Assembly: GCF_014854695.1 (NCBI RefSeq)
Contig: NZ_CP027557.1
Location: 5,062,891 to 5,126,890 of the forward strand
DNA: 64,000 nucleotides
DNA from: Rhodococcus rhodochrous
Lineage (GTDB): Bacteria; Actinomycetota; Actinomycetes; Mycobacteriales; Mycobacteriaceae
Direction of reading: 5' to 3'
The stretch's first letter is position 1, and each line of letters starts with the position of its first letter. This document shows, one piece after another, positions 49,536 to 57,484 of this stretch. The notes under the pieces were generated by a model, which ran no database searches, was not told where the DNA came from, and saw nothing but the letters and a program-made list of their open reading frames with translations. Made by a program: the position numbers and the translations under genes.

Positions 49536-50570
49536 TCACTCCGGCGCGACCCGCACGAGCATCTTGCCGAAGTTCTTTCCTTCGAGCATGCCGATGAACG
49601 CCTCCGGGGCGTTCTCGAGTCCGTCGACGATGTCCTCGCGGTACGCGAGCTTTCCGTCGCGGACCCATGCCGAGGCCTCACGCAGGAAGTCGCCGTACAT
49701 CTCCTTCACGAACTCGCTCTGGATGAAACCGCGGATCGTGAGGCTCTTGGTGAGGATCGAATTGAACAGTCCCGGAAGACGGTCCGTGCGGTTCAGATCC
49801 GCACCGTTGTACTGCGCGACCAGCCCGCACACCGGGATCCGCGCATAGGTGTTGAGCAACGGCCACACCGCTTCCTGGACGGGACCGCCGACGTTCTCGA
49901 AGTACACGTCGATGCCGTCGGGCACCGCCTCCGCCAGCTGGTCGGGGAAGTTCGGGTCGCGGTGGTCGATCGCCGCGTCGAAACCGAACTCCTCGATCAG
50001 TGCGCGGCACTTCTCCGGTCCGCCGGCGATGCCGACCGCGCGGGCGCCCTTCAGCTTCGCGATCTGCCCCACGGCCGATCCCACCGGCCCGGTGGCGGCA
50101 GCGACGACGACGGTCTCTCCCTCCTTGGGCTGTCCGATCTTCAGGAGCCCGGAATAGGCTGTGAATCCGGGCATTCCGAGCACGCCCACCGCGGTGGAGA
50201 TCGGCGCGGCCTGCGGATCGAGCTTGCGTACGGTGGAGCCGTCGAGGACGGCGTGCGACTGCCAGCCGGCTCCGGCCAGGACGTAGTCGCCCGGCTCGAG
50301 ACCGTCGTACCGCGATTCGACGACCTGGCCCACCGTTCCGGCGACCATCACGTCCCCGAGTTCGACGTGCGCGGCATACGACTTCGCGGTGCTCATCCGA
50401 CCGCGCATGTACGGGTCGAGGGACAGGTAGACGACGCGCAGGTGGATCTGGCCGTCGCCGACCTCCGGCAGATCCACCGTCTCGAAACGGAAGTTGTCGG
50501 CAGTGGGCGCCCCCTCCGGACGCGACGCAAGAACGATGCGGGTGCTCTGACTCGTCGTGGCTTCACTCAT
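49536..50570 (-). CDS. NADP-dependent MDR oxidoreductase (CurA/leukotriene B4 dehydrogenase type)
   Basis: 344 aa zinc-independent medium-chain reductase. Start ADNFRFETVDLPEVGDGQIHLRVVYLSLDPYMRGRMS (in parts), the Rossmann motif AAATGPVGSAVGQIAKLKGARAVGIAGG near 155-180, and YFENVGGPVQEAVWPLL with VCGLVAQYNG. The S-L-D-P-Y-M-R-G-R-M is the family signature. It reduces a C=C bond of enones using NADPH. ATG 50570 preferred over the codon at 50588. Confidence 0.9.
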   Translation of the reverse strand: MSEATTSQSTRIVLASRPEGAPTADNFRFETVDLPEVGDGQIHLRVVYLSLDPYMRGRMSTAKSYAAHVELGDVMVAGTVGQVVESRYDGLEPGDYVLAGAGWQSHAVLDGSTVRKLDPQAAPISTAVGVLGMPGFTAYSGLLKIGQPKEGETVVVAAATGPVGSAVGQIAKLKGARAVGIAGGPEKCRALIEEFGFDAAIDHRDPNFPDQLAEAVPDGIDVYFENVGGPVQEAVWPLLNTYARIPVCGLVAQYNGADLNRTDRLPGLFNSILTKSLTIRGFIQSEFVKEMYGDFLREASAWVRDGKLAYREDIVDGLENAPEAFIGMLEGKNFGKMLVRVAPE

Positions 50571-50657
50571 GCCGACAGTGTGCCGCACGCGCAGATGTCC
50601 TGAACGCTGCGCGCGGGCACTCCGGCAGGCACGATGTCAGGCCGGAGAGTCTCTCGG

Positions 50658-50822
50658 TCAGGCGCTGCGCTGTACCTGTCCGCGAGGCACCTGGTAGTTC
50701 GAGAACAGCTGCGAGTGGATGACCTCGGTGAAGGACGGTCCGTCCTGCTCTGTCCGGGCAGGACGGCGAGTGGACGAAGCGGTGCGCGAGGCACCCATCT
50801 GCGACGTGGAGCGGATCGCCAT
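50658..50822 (-). CDS. Small 54-aa protein of unknown function
   Basis: 54 aa: MAIRSTSQMGASRTASS..., ...TEVIHSQLFSNYQVPRGQVQRSA (in parts). Ser/Arg-rich N-terminal half, aromatic C-terminus. ATG 50822 has an excellent ribosome site (AGAGGAG, 6 bases upstream). The open frame extends upstream to 50957, including the motif CTFC, but the ribosome site argues for the short version. No family recognised. Confidence 0.55.
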   Translation of the reverse strand: MAIRSTSQMGASRTASSTRRPARTEQDGPSFTEVIHSQLFSNYQVPRGQVQRSA

Positions 50823-50985
50823 GTCGATCTCCTCTCGGAAGGCGGGGAGAGGTGCCACCGGCACCGTACAGAAGGTGCAAATCGGGTGAGCGACCCCTTG
50901 GGAGATACATATACCCCGTCGATGCCCGATATGCACCTGTCGATTTCGGCGCGCCACACACCGCCCCGCCGGGAGCCTCGGGAAG
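50823..50985 (-). promoter_or_regulatory. Upstream region of the small ORF
   Basis: 163 bp between the end of the GH2 gene and the small ORF start. In the leftward direction a TATATGTAT box lies near 50906-50914 as a possible -10. The stretch also carries a short open frame with two Cys (C-T-F-C) that could be a leader peptide. No riboswitch recognised. Confidence 0.35.
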
Positions 50986-53472
50986 CTACCCCTCGACCTC
51001 GTGGCCGTCGGAGGCGGGAAGCACCCGGATCGGCACGCTCGTGGCCGAGTTCAATGCCCCCACCCGACCGATCGGCGTCGCGGCCGGATCACAGGCCCGC
51101 ACGGTGATCGTGCGAGAACCTCCGGGAGGCAGGTGGAACCAGGAATCCTGCAGGTCACCGCCGGTGACGTCGAGGTGCACGTACTGCGCCGCACCCTCGG
51201 TCCGCACCTCCACGCTCCACCCATCGGGGACGGGTCGAGCGGTCGCCGTGAGACCGATTCCGCGCTCGACGGGCCGTGCCGGACCACCCACGAGATGCAC
51301 CGACTCCGCCAGCACCGCACCGGCGTGATCCACCAACCGGGCGGTCGCCGCGTCGAAAGTGCGCGGCCCGAATCGATACGCAAAATTGACATCGGTGAAA
51401 CCGCCCGTCACCGATGCCCACGAGGTCACCCGGGTCTCGTGCGGGGCGAGATGCAGCGGCACGGACACGTCCACCGGTACCGCACCCGAGGGGGTGTGGG
51501 CCTGCAACTGCAGCGTGACGTCGAGAACGTCGGCGGTGTCGTTGATGGCGTCCACACGCAGGCCGTCGAGGCCGTCGTCGGTGAGGAGGACGGTGACGGG
51601 CGCGAACACCCGGGCCAGCACCCACCACGGAGCCTTCGGGTTCCCGTCGGCGTCGAGCACGCCCCATCCGGCACCCGGCTGCAGGTCGCGGGCGGACAGG
51701 ATCAGGGCACCGCGACATCCTGATCCGGACCGTCGCCAGTACTGCAGCACCTCGGTGAACGCTTCGCAGATCGCCGCCCGCCCGAGCGCGAGATACCGCG
51801 CGGGGTCGGACCACCGCACCTCGGCGGGGTCGACCCCGAAGAGCGTGCGCACATAGTGGTCTCGTACGTCCTCGAAGTCCCACGACGCGCCGTTGTCGCG
51901 CGGCACAACCGACTTCCACCGCGGATGGTGACCGGCGACATTCACACTGCCGAACGCAGTCTCGATCGCCGTGTCGGAGGGTGGAATCGAGAAAGCGAGG
52001 CATTCGGCGGCGAAGCGCACGCCGGCAGCGCGCACATCGGCGAGAGGACGACGGTAACCCCCGACACCGAAGTAGTGCGCCACACCCGAACCCACCGCGA
52101 TCGACAGTGCGTCGCTACCCGGGGGTGCGGACGGTGACGACGACACCCACACCGTGCCCGGTAACTCGCGGTCGACGATCGCAGGCAACCAGTCGTCGAG
52201 TGCCGGGATGGATGTCTCCGTCAGACCGAGCATGGCCGGTTGCTGCTCGGTCTCGCTGCCTCCGCACATCACGACGGGTGCCGGGTTTCCGCCCCATCGG
52301 CGCGCCAGTGCACGGACCTCGTCCTCGAGCAGCGAGCGGAAGTGCGGGTCGTCGGGTGGATCGGTCGTGGCGAGCATGACGTCCTGCCACACCATGATGC
52401 CCAGTTCGGCACACGCCGAGTAGAACTCGTCGTCCTCGTAGACCATCGTGCCGGGGATGCGGATCGTGTCCACGCCCGCCGACACGCAGCGTTCGAGGAT
52501 GCGCCGGGTTCCGGCCGAGTCGTTCAAGGTGATCGGGTCGGTCGGTGTCCACACCAGTCCGCGGCAGAAGATGTCGACGTCGTTGATCCGCAGGCCGAAT
52601 CCGTCGCCCGAAATTTGCTCCACCGATCGGAAACCGATAGTGCCCGGTTCCATCCGATGCCCGTCCAAGAGGATGTGTGCCGCGTACAGGTTCGGGTCGC
52701 CGTAGGTATGCGGCCACCACCGCTGCACCTCGGGGAGCGTCACCTGCATCCGCACGCGCGCTGTCCCGTCGGGCCCGTATTCGGGCCGGGCGTGCGCCGC
52801 CGCCCCGCCGATCTCCACAGCGACCTCGGAGACGACGGCTCCTGCCAGCACGAGATCGACGTCGACGATCCCGTCGGATCCGCGTACACGCGTTCGTATC
52901 CCGCGTCCCAGCACGACGGGTTCGCCGGAATCGACGAGACGAACAGGGCGCCACGGTCCGACCGGTGCCGGAGCTCCCGCGTAGACCGGGGCGCGCCCGA
53001 GCATCGTGGTGCGGAACCACCGCAATCCCTGGGCCGATACGAGCGACGAGCGCCACCGTCCGCGCGGCCGACGCTTGCGGAGTGCAGCCTCGAGCGAGGC
53101 ACACCGGATCGCGATCCGCGTAGTCGACGGCAGGCGGTCGAGGACGACGGTCAGCGGCGCGAACATCGATTCCGACGTCGCGACGCATGTCCCGTCGACC
53201 CATACCTCCGCGAGGGTCGCGAGCCCGTCGAAGGTCAGATGCCACGGTCCGTCGCCGGACACCTCGACGTCGGTGACGAACCACCAGTCGTCGCTGTCGG
53301 GTGACGACGCCCGGGCCGCCGCGACTCCGTCGGTCTCCCGAATCGCGCCTGCCGCCGTCCCGGGTATGCGGACCGGCAACCAACAATCGTCCTCCGGAAG
53401 GTCGCCGGGATGCTCGACCGACCCAGGAGCGATAGGGAGACACCGCCATCGCGCATCGTGCAGGAGATCCAT
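50986..53472 (-). CDS. Glycoside hydrolase family 2 (beta-mannosidase-like) protein
   Basis: 828 aa, GH2: N-terminal sugar-binding jelly roll (WWFVTDVEVSGDGPWHLTFDGLATLAEVWVDG in parts), middle sandwich domain, then TIM-barrel with FCRGLVWTPTDPIT, RILERCVSAGVDTIRIPGTMVYEDDEFYSACAELGIMVWQDVMLA (in parts). The expected acid/base position reads CGGSETEQQ and the nucleophile region reads FAAECLAFSIPP, so both Glu are kept but in non-canonical surroundings (usual: G-N-N-E and S-E-F-G). No signal peptide, so it is cytosolic. It is the last gene of the aminoacyl-carrier-protein operon, 15 bases after DUF1839. Substrate unknown. Confidence 0.85.
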   Translation of the reverse strand: MDLLHDARWRCLPIAPGSVEHPGDLPEDDCWLPVRIPGTAAGAIRETDGVAAARASSPDSDDWWFVTDVEVSGDGPWHLTFDGLATLAEVWVDGTCVATSESMFAPLTVVLDRLPSTTRIAIRCASLEAALRKRRPRGRWRSSLVSAQGLRWFRTTMLGRAPVYAGAPAPVGPWRPVRLVDSGEPVVLGRGIRTRVRGSDGIVDVDLVLAGAVVSEVAVEIGGAAAHARPEYGPDGTARVRMQVTLPEVQRWWPHTYGDPNLYAAHILLDGHRMEPGTIGFRSVEQISGDGFGLRINDVDIFCRGLVWTPTDPITLNDSAGTRRILERCVSAGVDTIRIPGTMVYEDDEFYSACAELGIMVWQDVMLATTDPPDDPHFRSLLEDEVRALARRWGGNPAPVVMCGGSETEQQPAMLGLTETSIPALDDWLPAIVDRELPGTVWVSSSPSAPPGSDALSIAVGSGVAHYFGVGGYRRPLADVRAAGVRFAAECLAFSIPPSDTAIETAFGSVNVAGHHPRWKSVVPRDNGASWDFEDVRDHYVRTLFGVDPAEVRWSDPARYLALGRAAICEAFTEVLQYWRRSGSGCRGALILSARDLQPGAGWGVLDADGNPKAPWWVLARVFAPVTVLLTDDGLDGLRVDAINDTADVLDVTLQLQAHTPSGAVPVDVSVPLHLAPHETRVTSWASVTGGFTDVNFAYRFGPRTFDAATARLVDHAGAVLAESVHLVGGPARPVERGIGLTATARPVPDGWSVEVRTEGAAQYVHLDVTGGDLQDSWFHLPPGGSRTITVRACDPAATPIGRVGALNSATSVPIRVLPASDGHEVEG

Positions 53473-53487
53473 ACGAGTCGAGTCCCG

Positions 53488-54447
53488 TCACCGCACCCCG
53501 GCGGCGCGGACGACGGTCGCCATGGCGTCCTCCCAGGCGTCGGCCATCGCCGTCAACTGGTCGCCGGGATCGACGCTGCGGCCACGTGCCGCACGCGCCA
53601 TCCGGAACTGCACGCTCTTGGCACCCTCGGCGACCGCGCGGAATCCGTCGGCTGCGGCGGCCGCACCGGGATATCCGCGACGGTCCATGTAGACGCTCAC
53701 GTCCGCGGCGAGTTCGGCCGTGGCACCGCACTGGCGGAGCACCCCGAACGTCCACGGATGGAAGACGTCCATCCCGCCGGTGCGGATCGAGTCGATGTCG
53801 GCGAGCACCCGCTTCCCGAGTTCGCGCACCGGATTCGAGTCCGCACGCATGCGCAGATGCCGGAACACCATCGTGTCGAAGGCATCACGCTGCGGTTGGG
53901 CCGCGTCGAGGCGCACCTGTTCGAGATAGGGAGGCCAGGTGGGCACCGGTTCGTCGAGGCCGAACACTCCGCGGAAGTCCTCACCGGTGAGGACGTGATA
54001 GCCGCTGTTGTGGAAGTACTCGAGCGTCTCGGTGTCGCGGTCGATGACGTTGGGCACGATCGTCGTCTTCGAACGACTCTCCCGGTATCCGGTGCCCTCG
54101 GTGTCGGGCAGCCAGAAGGCGTCCACCTCGATCGTCGACAACAGACCGGCGGCGGCGTTGTCCTCGAGGTGATCCACCGGACGGCGCCAGACGTTCATCT
54201 CCGCGACGTCGATCCCGTACAGCGCCAACAGGTCCTCGGGACGGAACTTGAGGAAGGTCCACTGGGCGCCGTCGAACCGCGCCGAGAACGCGCACGCGGC
54301 CGCGGGGACCGGATCGTGGCCGAGCGAATGCAGCACCTCGACCCACAGGTCGACATAGCAGTTGGTCTCGGTCCAGATCCGGTCGGCAGCGTGCACGAAG
54401 TGCGGTGAGTACCCGTCGACGCGGACGTCGATGAGCCGATCGCTCAC
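53488..54447 (-). CDS. DUF1839 family protein
   Basis: 319 aa. Starts SDRLIDVRVDGYSPHFVHAADRIWTETNCYVDLWVEVLHSLGHDPVPAAACAFSARFDGAQWTFLKFRPEDL (in parts), matching DUF1839, with W-x-E-T-N-C-Y and D-x-W-I/V-E. The family is found next to amino acid:carrier-protein ligases in rhizobia and others; its activity is not known. The conserved Cys in TETNCYVD could be catalytic (inference). GTG 54447 overlaps the ligase stop by 4 bases. Confidence 0.88.
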   Translation of the reverse strand: MSDRLIDVRVDGYSPHFVHAADRIWTETNCYVDLWVEVLHSLGHDPVPAAACAFSARFDGAQWTFLKFRPEDLLALYGIDVAEMNVWRRPVDHLEDNAAAGLLSTIEVDAFWLPDTEGTGYRESRSKTTIVPNVIDRDTETLEYFHNSGYHVLTGEDFRGVFGLDEPVPTWPPYLEQVRLDAAQPQRDAFDTMVFRHLRMRADSNPVRELGKRVLADIDSIRTGGMDVFHPWTFGVLRQCGATAELAADVSVYMDRRGYPGAAAAADGFRAVAEGAKSVQFRMARAARGRSVDPGDQLTAMADAWEDAMATVVRAAGVR

Positions 54448-55400
54448 GGGAACAGCCTGTCGCGTACCGAAGCGGGCCAGCGGTCGACGTCGAGCCCGTG
54501 GGTCCGCAGCAGTGCCAGGGCGATCCGCTCCATGCCGAATCCGACGCACGCGCTGTGCGCGACTTCGCCGTCGGCGGTGCGGATCTCGAAGGTCTCGCCG
54601 AAGTGCTCGCGATGGCAGTTGCACGAGACCACGGCGGTGCCGTCGTCGAGGTCGCCGTAGAGCCGGACGGTCAGCTCGGTCTTGAGGTTCTCGGTGCGCT
54701 GGTTGACGGCCAGCATGCGCCCGGCCCGTCCGAAGAAAGGATCGTTGGCGGGCACGGCGGTCGCGTCGAGACCCAGAGAGCCGAGCACCTCGAGTCCTCG
54801 CTCCACCCAGGAATCACGATGCTGCGCAGCATCGTTCTCGGTGCCGATGCGCACGAACTCGTGCATGCGGAAGGCCTGCATGCGAGCGGGGTCGACGGCA
54901 GGTTCGTGCCGGAAGCAGTAACCGAGGACGTCGAGCAGTTCGCCACCCTCGCGCAGCGTGCCGGTGTACCGCGAGTAAGCGGGATGACATGCGGCGGAGA
55001 CGAGCACGGTGTCGGCGGGTTCGAGCCACGGATCCCACGCCTCTCCCCGCGACCGCGCGGCGAGCAGTTCGGCGTGCTCGGCGTTGCTGCCCGCGAAGGT
55101 GTTCACCGCTCCGGTCAGGTGCGGGAAGGAGGCGATGTAGTCGGTGCGCTCGAAGCTCGTCCGCGGAAAGACCGGAGGGAAACGCAGGCGCGTGGCCGCC
55201 CGGCCCGGACCCGCCGCGACCACCACGCGGTCGATGCCGTCGACGATGTCCTCGAAGACACCCGAGCGTCCGTAGAGGCCGGGAACACCGGTCTCCACGA
55301 GCAGTTCGGCCTCGAGCAGCTGCTGCTGGAAGTCGAGGCGGGCGCGCTCGAGTTCGGACAGCTCGTCGGTTGCGGCGCTGGTAATGGCTGTACTTGTCAC
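54444..55400 (-). CDS. Amino acid:[carrier protein] ligase (class II aaRS-like)
   Basis: 318 aa, a truncated relative of atypical seryl-tRNA synthetases without a tRNA-binding arm. Class II motif 2 is MHEFVRIGTE (about 179-188) and motif 3 CVGFGMERIALALLRTHG (285-302). Three residues fit the zinc site of this family: Cys138 (SAACHPAYS), Glu181 (HEF) and Cys285 (SACVGFG). The family activates a small amino acid (Gly or Ala in the studied cases) as adenylate and loads it on the phosphopantetheine of a carrier protein. The carrier gene lies two genes upstream in the same operon. GTG 55400 overlaps the previous stop (GTGA). Confidence 0.93.
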   Translation of the reverse strand: MTSTAITSAATDELSELERARLDFQQQLLEAELLVETGVPGLYGRSGVFEDIVDGIDRVVVAAGPGRAATRLRFPPVFPRTSFERTDYIASFPHLTGAVNTFAGSNAEHAELLAARSRGEAWDPWLEPADTVLVSAACHPAYSRYTGTLREGGELLDVLGYCFRHEPAVDPARMQAFRMHEFVRIGTENDAAQHRDSWVERGLEVLGSLGLDATAVPANDPFFGRAGRMLAVNQRTENLKTELTVRLYGDLDDGTAVVSCNCHREHFGETFEIRTADGEVAHSACVGFGMERIALALLRTHGLDVDRWPASVRDRLFP

Positions 55401-56584
55401 AGCGTCCCCCGGTAGGCGATCGACAACTGGGCCGAGTTGTTCATGATGCGGTCGTTGTTGACCATCACGGCGGCGCCGTGCGCGTCGCGCAGGTGGCGGC
55501 CGAGCGAGTACTGCGAATCCTCGCGGTATCCGGCGATCCCGCAGATGAGCATCGCGCGGTTCACCAGATCCACGACGAGCGTGGACGCGGTGACCTTGAG
55601 GTTGTTCATGGCGAGCGAGAAACCCATGCTCGACATCGATTCCTCCTGCGCCGACGCGGCTGCGTCGAACCGGGCGGCGGACCCGGCGACGAGATCGGAG
55701 AACTGCTGGTGCACGGCGGCTGCTTCGGCGAGTCGCAGCGCACCGGGCGGGGTGACCCCCGGGCTGCGGCGGGCCGCCGACCGCACGAACGAGCGGGCCT
55801 TCTCCATCGCCGCGTCGGCGATTCCGAGCCACACCGCCGACCACACACTGTGCGAGACGGGAAGCATGGTGCGCGACGAGATCTCGGCGTAGGCCGTGCC
55901 GACGACGAGATCGGCGGACGTCGTGGCAGTGAGGACGAATCCGGGACTGCAGGTGCCGCGGAGTCCGAGGGTGTCCCAGCTGCCGGTGGGTTCGAGGTTC
56001 ACGTCGTCGCGTCGGCATACGACGAGCACCTGGTCGCTGGGCGGGCTGTCGGCGGTGCGACGCGCGGTCACCAGGATCGCGTCGGCGTATTCGCCGTACG
56101 AGATGACCGGTGCGTTCTTCGTCAGGGTGACGGTGTCGCCGTCGCGGGCCACGGCGCAGACGCTGCTGCGCACGTCGCCGCCGGTGCCGAGTTCGGTGGT
56201 CGCCGAAGCGATCAGGTAGTCATTCGCCACCGCTTCGGCGACGAAGGCCGCCACACCCGGGGTGGAGTGATGCACCAGCGACAGGATCTGCGTCTGGTGC
56301 ATTGCGAAGATCATCGCGGTGGAGGCGCAGTACCGGCCGAGGATGCGGGCGACGGCGCACAGCTCACCGAGGGACGCTCCCTCCCCGCCCTGATCGACAG
56401 GGACGGCGCAGTTCAGCAGCTTGTGGGCGCGCAGCGCGTCGACGGCCTCGTGCGGAAAGCGTCCTTCACGATCCACCTCGGCGGCCGCGGGGCCGGCGCT
56501 CTCGCGTCCGACGAGTTCGGCACGGGCGAGCAGCGACAGCCCGGCATGCTCCGCGACGGTGAGGGGCGCGGACGGGGACGTCAC
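55397..56584 (-). CDS. Acyl-CoA dehydrogenase-like flavoprotein of the aminoacyl-ACP operon
   Basis: 395 aa. ACAD fold: LGRYCASTAMIFAMHQTQI, SATTELGTGGDVRSSVCAVARDGDTVTLTKNAPVISYGEYADAIL (in parts), WLGIADAAMEKARSFVRSAARR and a C-terminal HGAAVMVNNDRIMNNSAQLSIAYRG. The usual C-terminal Y-E-G-T with its catalytic Glu is absent, so the enzyme may not be a classical dehydrogenase; monooxygenase-type members of the fold also lack it. Its substrate may be the aminoacyl-carrier protein. GTG 56584 overlaps the ACP stop. Confidence 0.83.
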   Translation of the reverse strand: MTSPSAPLTVAEHAGLSLLARAELVGRESAGPAAAEVDREGRFPHEAVDALRAHKLLNCAVPVDQGGEGASLGELCAVARILGRYCASTAMIFAMHQTQILSLVHHSTPGVAAFVAEAVANDYLIASATTELGTGGDVRSSVCAVARDGDTVTLTKNAPVISYGEYADAILVTARRTADSPPSDQVLVVCRRDDVNLEPTGSWDTLGLRGTCSPGFVLTATTSADLVVGTAYAEISSRTMLPVSHSVWSAVWLGIADAAMEKARSFVRSAARRSPGVTPPGALRLAEAAAVHQQFSDLVAGSAARFDAAASAQEESMSSMGFSLAMNNLKVTASTLVVDLVNRAMLICGIAGYREDSQYSLGRHLRDAHGAAVMVNNDRIMNNSAQLSIAYRGTL

Positions 56585-56823
56585 GCGACGCCCAGTTCCG
56601 TCAACGCCGACCTGATGGCGCCGACGCTCGCGAAGGTGCTCTTGCGCAGCAGTTCGTCGGGGAATTCGACGTCGAAGGCGTCCTCGAGGGCGAGCATCAC
56701 GTTCACGCTGGCGTGCGATGTCAGGCCGAGCTCGTAGAGGTCGGCGGCGGGATCGAGCGCCGTGCTGTCGACCGACAGCTTCGCGTGCTCACCGAGGACC
56801 TTGCGGATCACCTGTTCCGTCAT
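56581..56823 (-). CDS. Acyl/aminoacyl carrier protein
   Basis: 80 aa carrier protein. The phosphopantetheine Ser is Ser36 in LYELGLTSHASVNVMLALE, with helix II following; ALEDAFDVEFPDELL is typical of carrier proteins paired with amino acid:CP ligases. It is acidic and single-domain. ATG 56823 overlaps the AcpS stop, and its own stop overlaps the ACAD-like start. It should be the substrate of the ligase at 54444-55400. Confidence 0.92.
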   Translation of the reverse strand: MTEQVIRKVLGEHAKLSVDSTALDPAADLYELGLTSHASVNVMLALEDAFDVEFPDELLRKSTFASVGAIRSALTELGVA

Positions 56824-57248
56824 GGATGTTCGCCAGTTTCTGCTTCGTCGACGCGGGTCGCCACGACCGTCGCGATGGCGTATTCGAGCTCGTGGGAAAT
56901 CGAGACCTGAATGTCGGTCACCTGTTCATCTCGCGCCAGGGTGGCCGCGTTACCGGCCAGTACGACAGTGCATCCGCCCCAGTCCGCGCGGCGGATCTCG
57001 ATGGCCCGCCAGGGAACTGCGTGCTCACGCGGACGCAGGACCTTCATGACGGCCTCCTTCGCGGCGAAGCGTGCCGCGAGGCGTTGGGCGCGACCCGATC
57101 CGGTGCACATCTCCAGCTCGTGCGGGGTGAACACGCGCTGCAGGTAGCGGTCGCCGAACCGGTCGATGCTCGACGCGATGTCGCGGACGGTGACGACATC
57201 GCAGCCGACGCGTGTCGTCGCGACGCGGGGGCCGCTGTCATCGTTCAT
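56820..57248 (-). CDS. Holo-[acyl-carrier-protein] synthase (AcpS-type PPTase)
   Basis: 142 aa. AcpS marks: VGCDVVTVRDIASSIDRFGDRYLQRVFTPHELEMC (in parts; G-x-D-x-x-x-x-x-x-I) and LAARFAAKEAVMKVLR (the F-A-x-K-E-A-x-x-K motif), with ISHELEYAIATVVA near the end. Transfers phosphopantetheine to the carrier Ser36 of the next gene. A dedicated copy in the operon is likely separate from the housekeeping AcpS. ATG 57248 has GAGGAG upstream; first gene of the operon. Confidence 0.9.
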   Translation of the reverse strand: MNDDSGPRVATTRVGCDVVTVRDIASSIDRFGDRYLQRVFTPHELEMCTGSGRAQRLAARFAAKEAVMKVLRPREHAVPWRAIEIRRADWGGCTVVLAGNAATLARDEQVTDIQVSISHELEYAIATVVATRVDEAETGEHP

Positions 57249-57440
57249 GGGTCACTCCTCGGGATGCGCTGCACACGCTAGCCGCAGGTCGGCGGATCTA
57301 CACCACTCGAACGTCTCTGGCTTGCAGGACATCCCGGAAATCACCCCGGCTTTCACCCGCCGGTCGCAGCAGTGCGCGCGGTGAATCGGGACTCGCTACC
57401 GCAACATGCCGCGTCGATCCCGGTTCGGCGCGCGAACGAC
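57249..57440 (-). promoter_or_regulatory. Upstream region of the acpS operon
   Basis: 192 bp in front of the leftward operon, after the end of the NDH-2 terminator. It must carry the promoter; I see only the GAGGAG ribosome site and no clear -10/-35 or palindrome. Confidence 0.4.
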
Positions 57441-57472
57441 GAAAGGCCCCGACCGGGCGGTCGGAGCCTTTC
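57441..57472 (-). terminator. Terminator of ndh
   Basis: GAAAGGC-C-CCGACC (57441-57454) with GGTCGG-A-GCCTTTC (57459-57472), one mismatch, loop GGGC. It lies 13 bases after the stop of the leftward ndh gene. Confidence 0.85.
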
Positions 57473-57484
57473 GGGGGTCTGTAG

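Noticed and set aside
50823-50957. Longer version of the small protein including C-T-F-C
   Set aside because: The start at 50957 has no ribosome site, whereas ATG 50822 has an excellent one; the upstream part may at best be a leader peptide.
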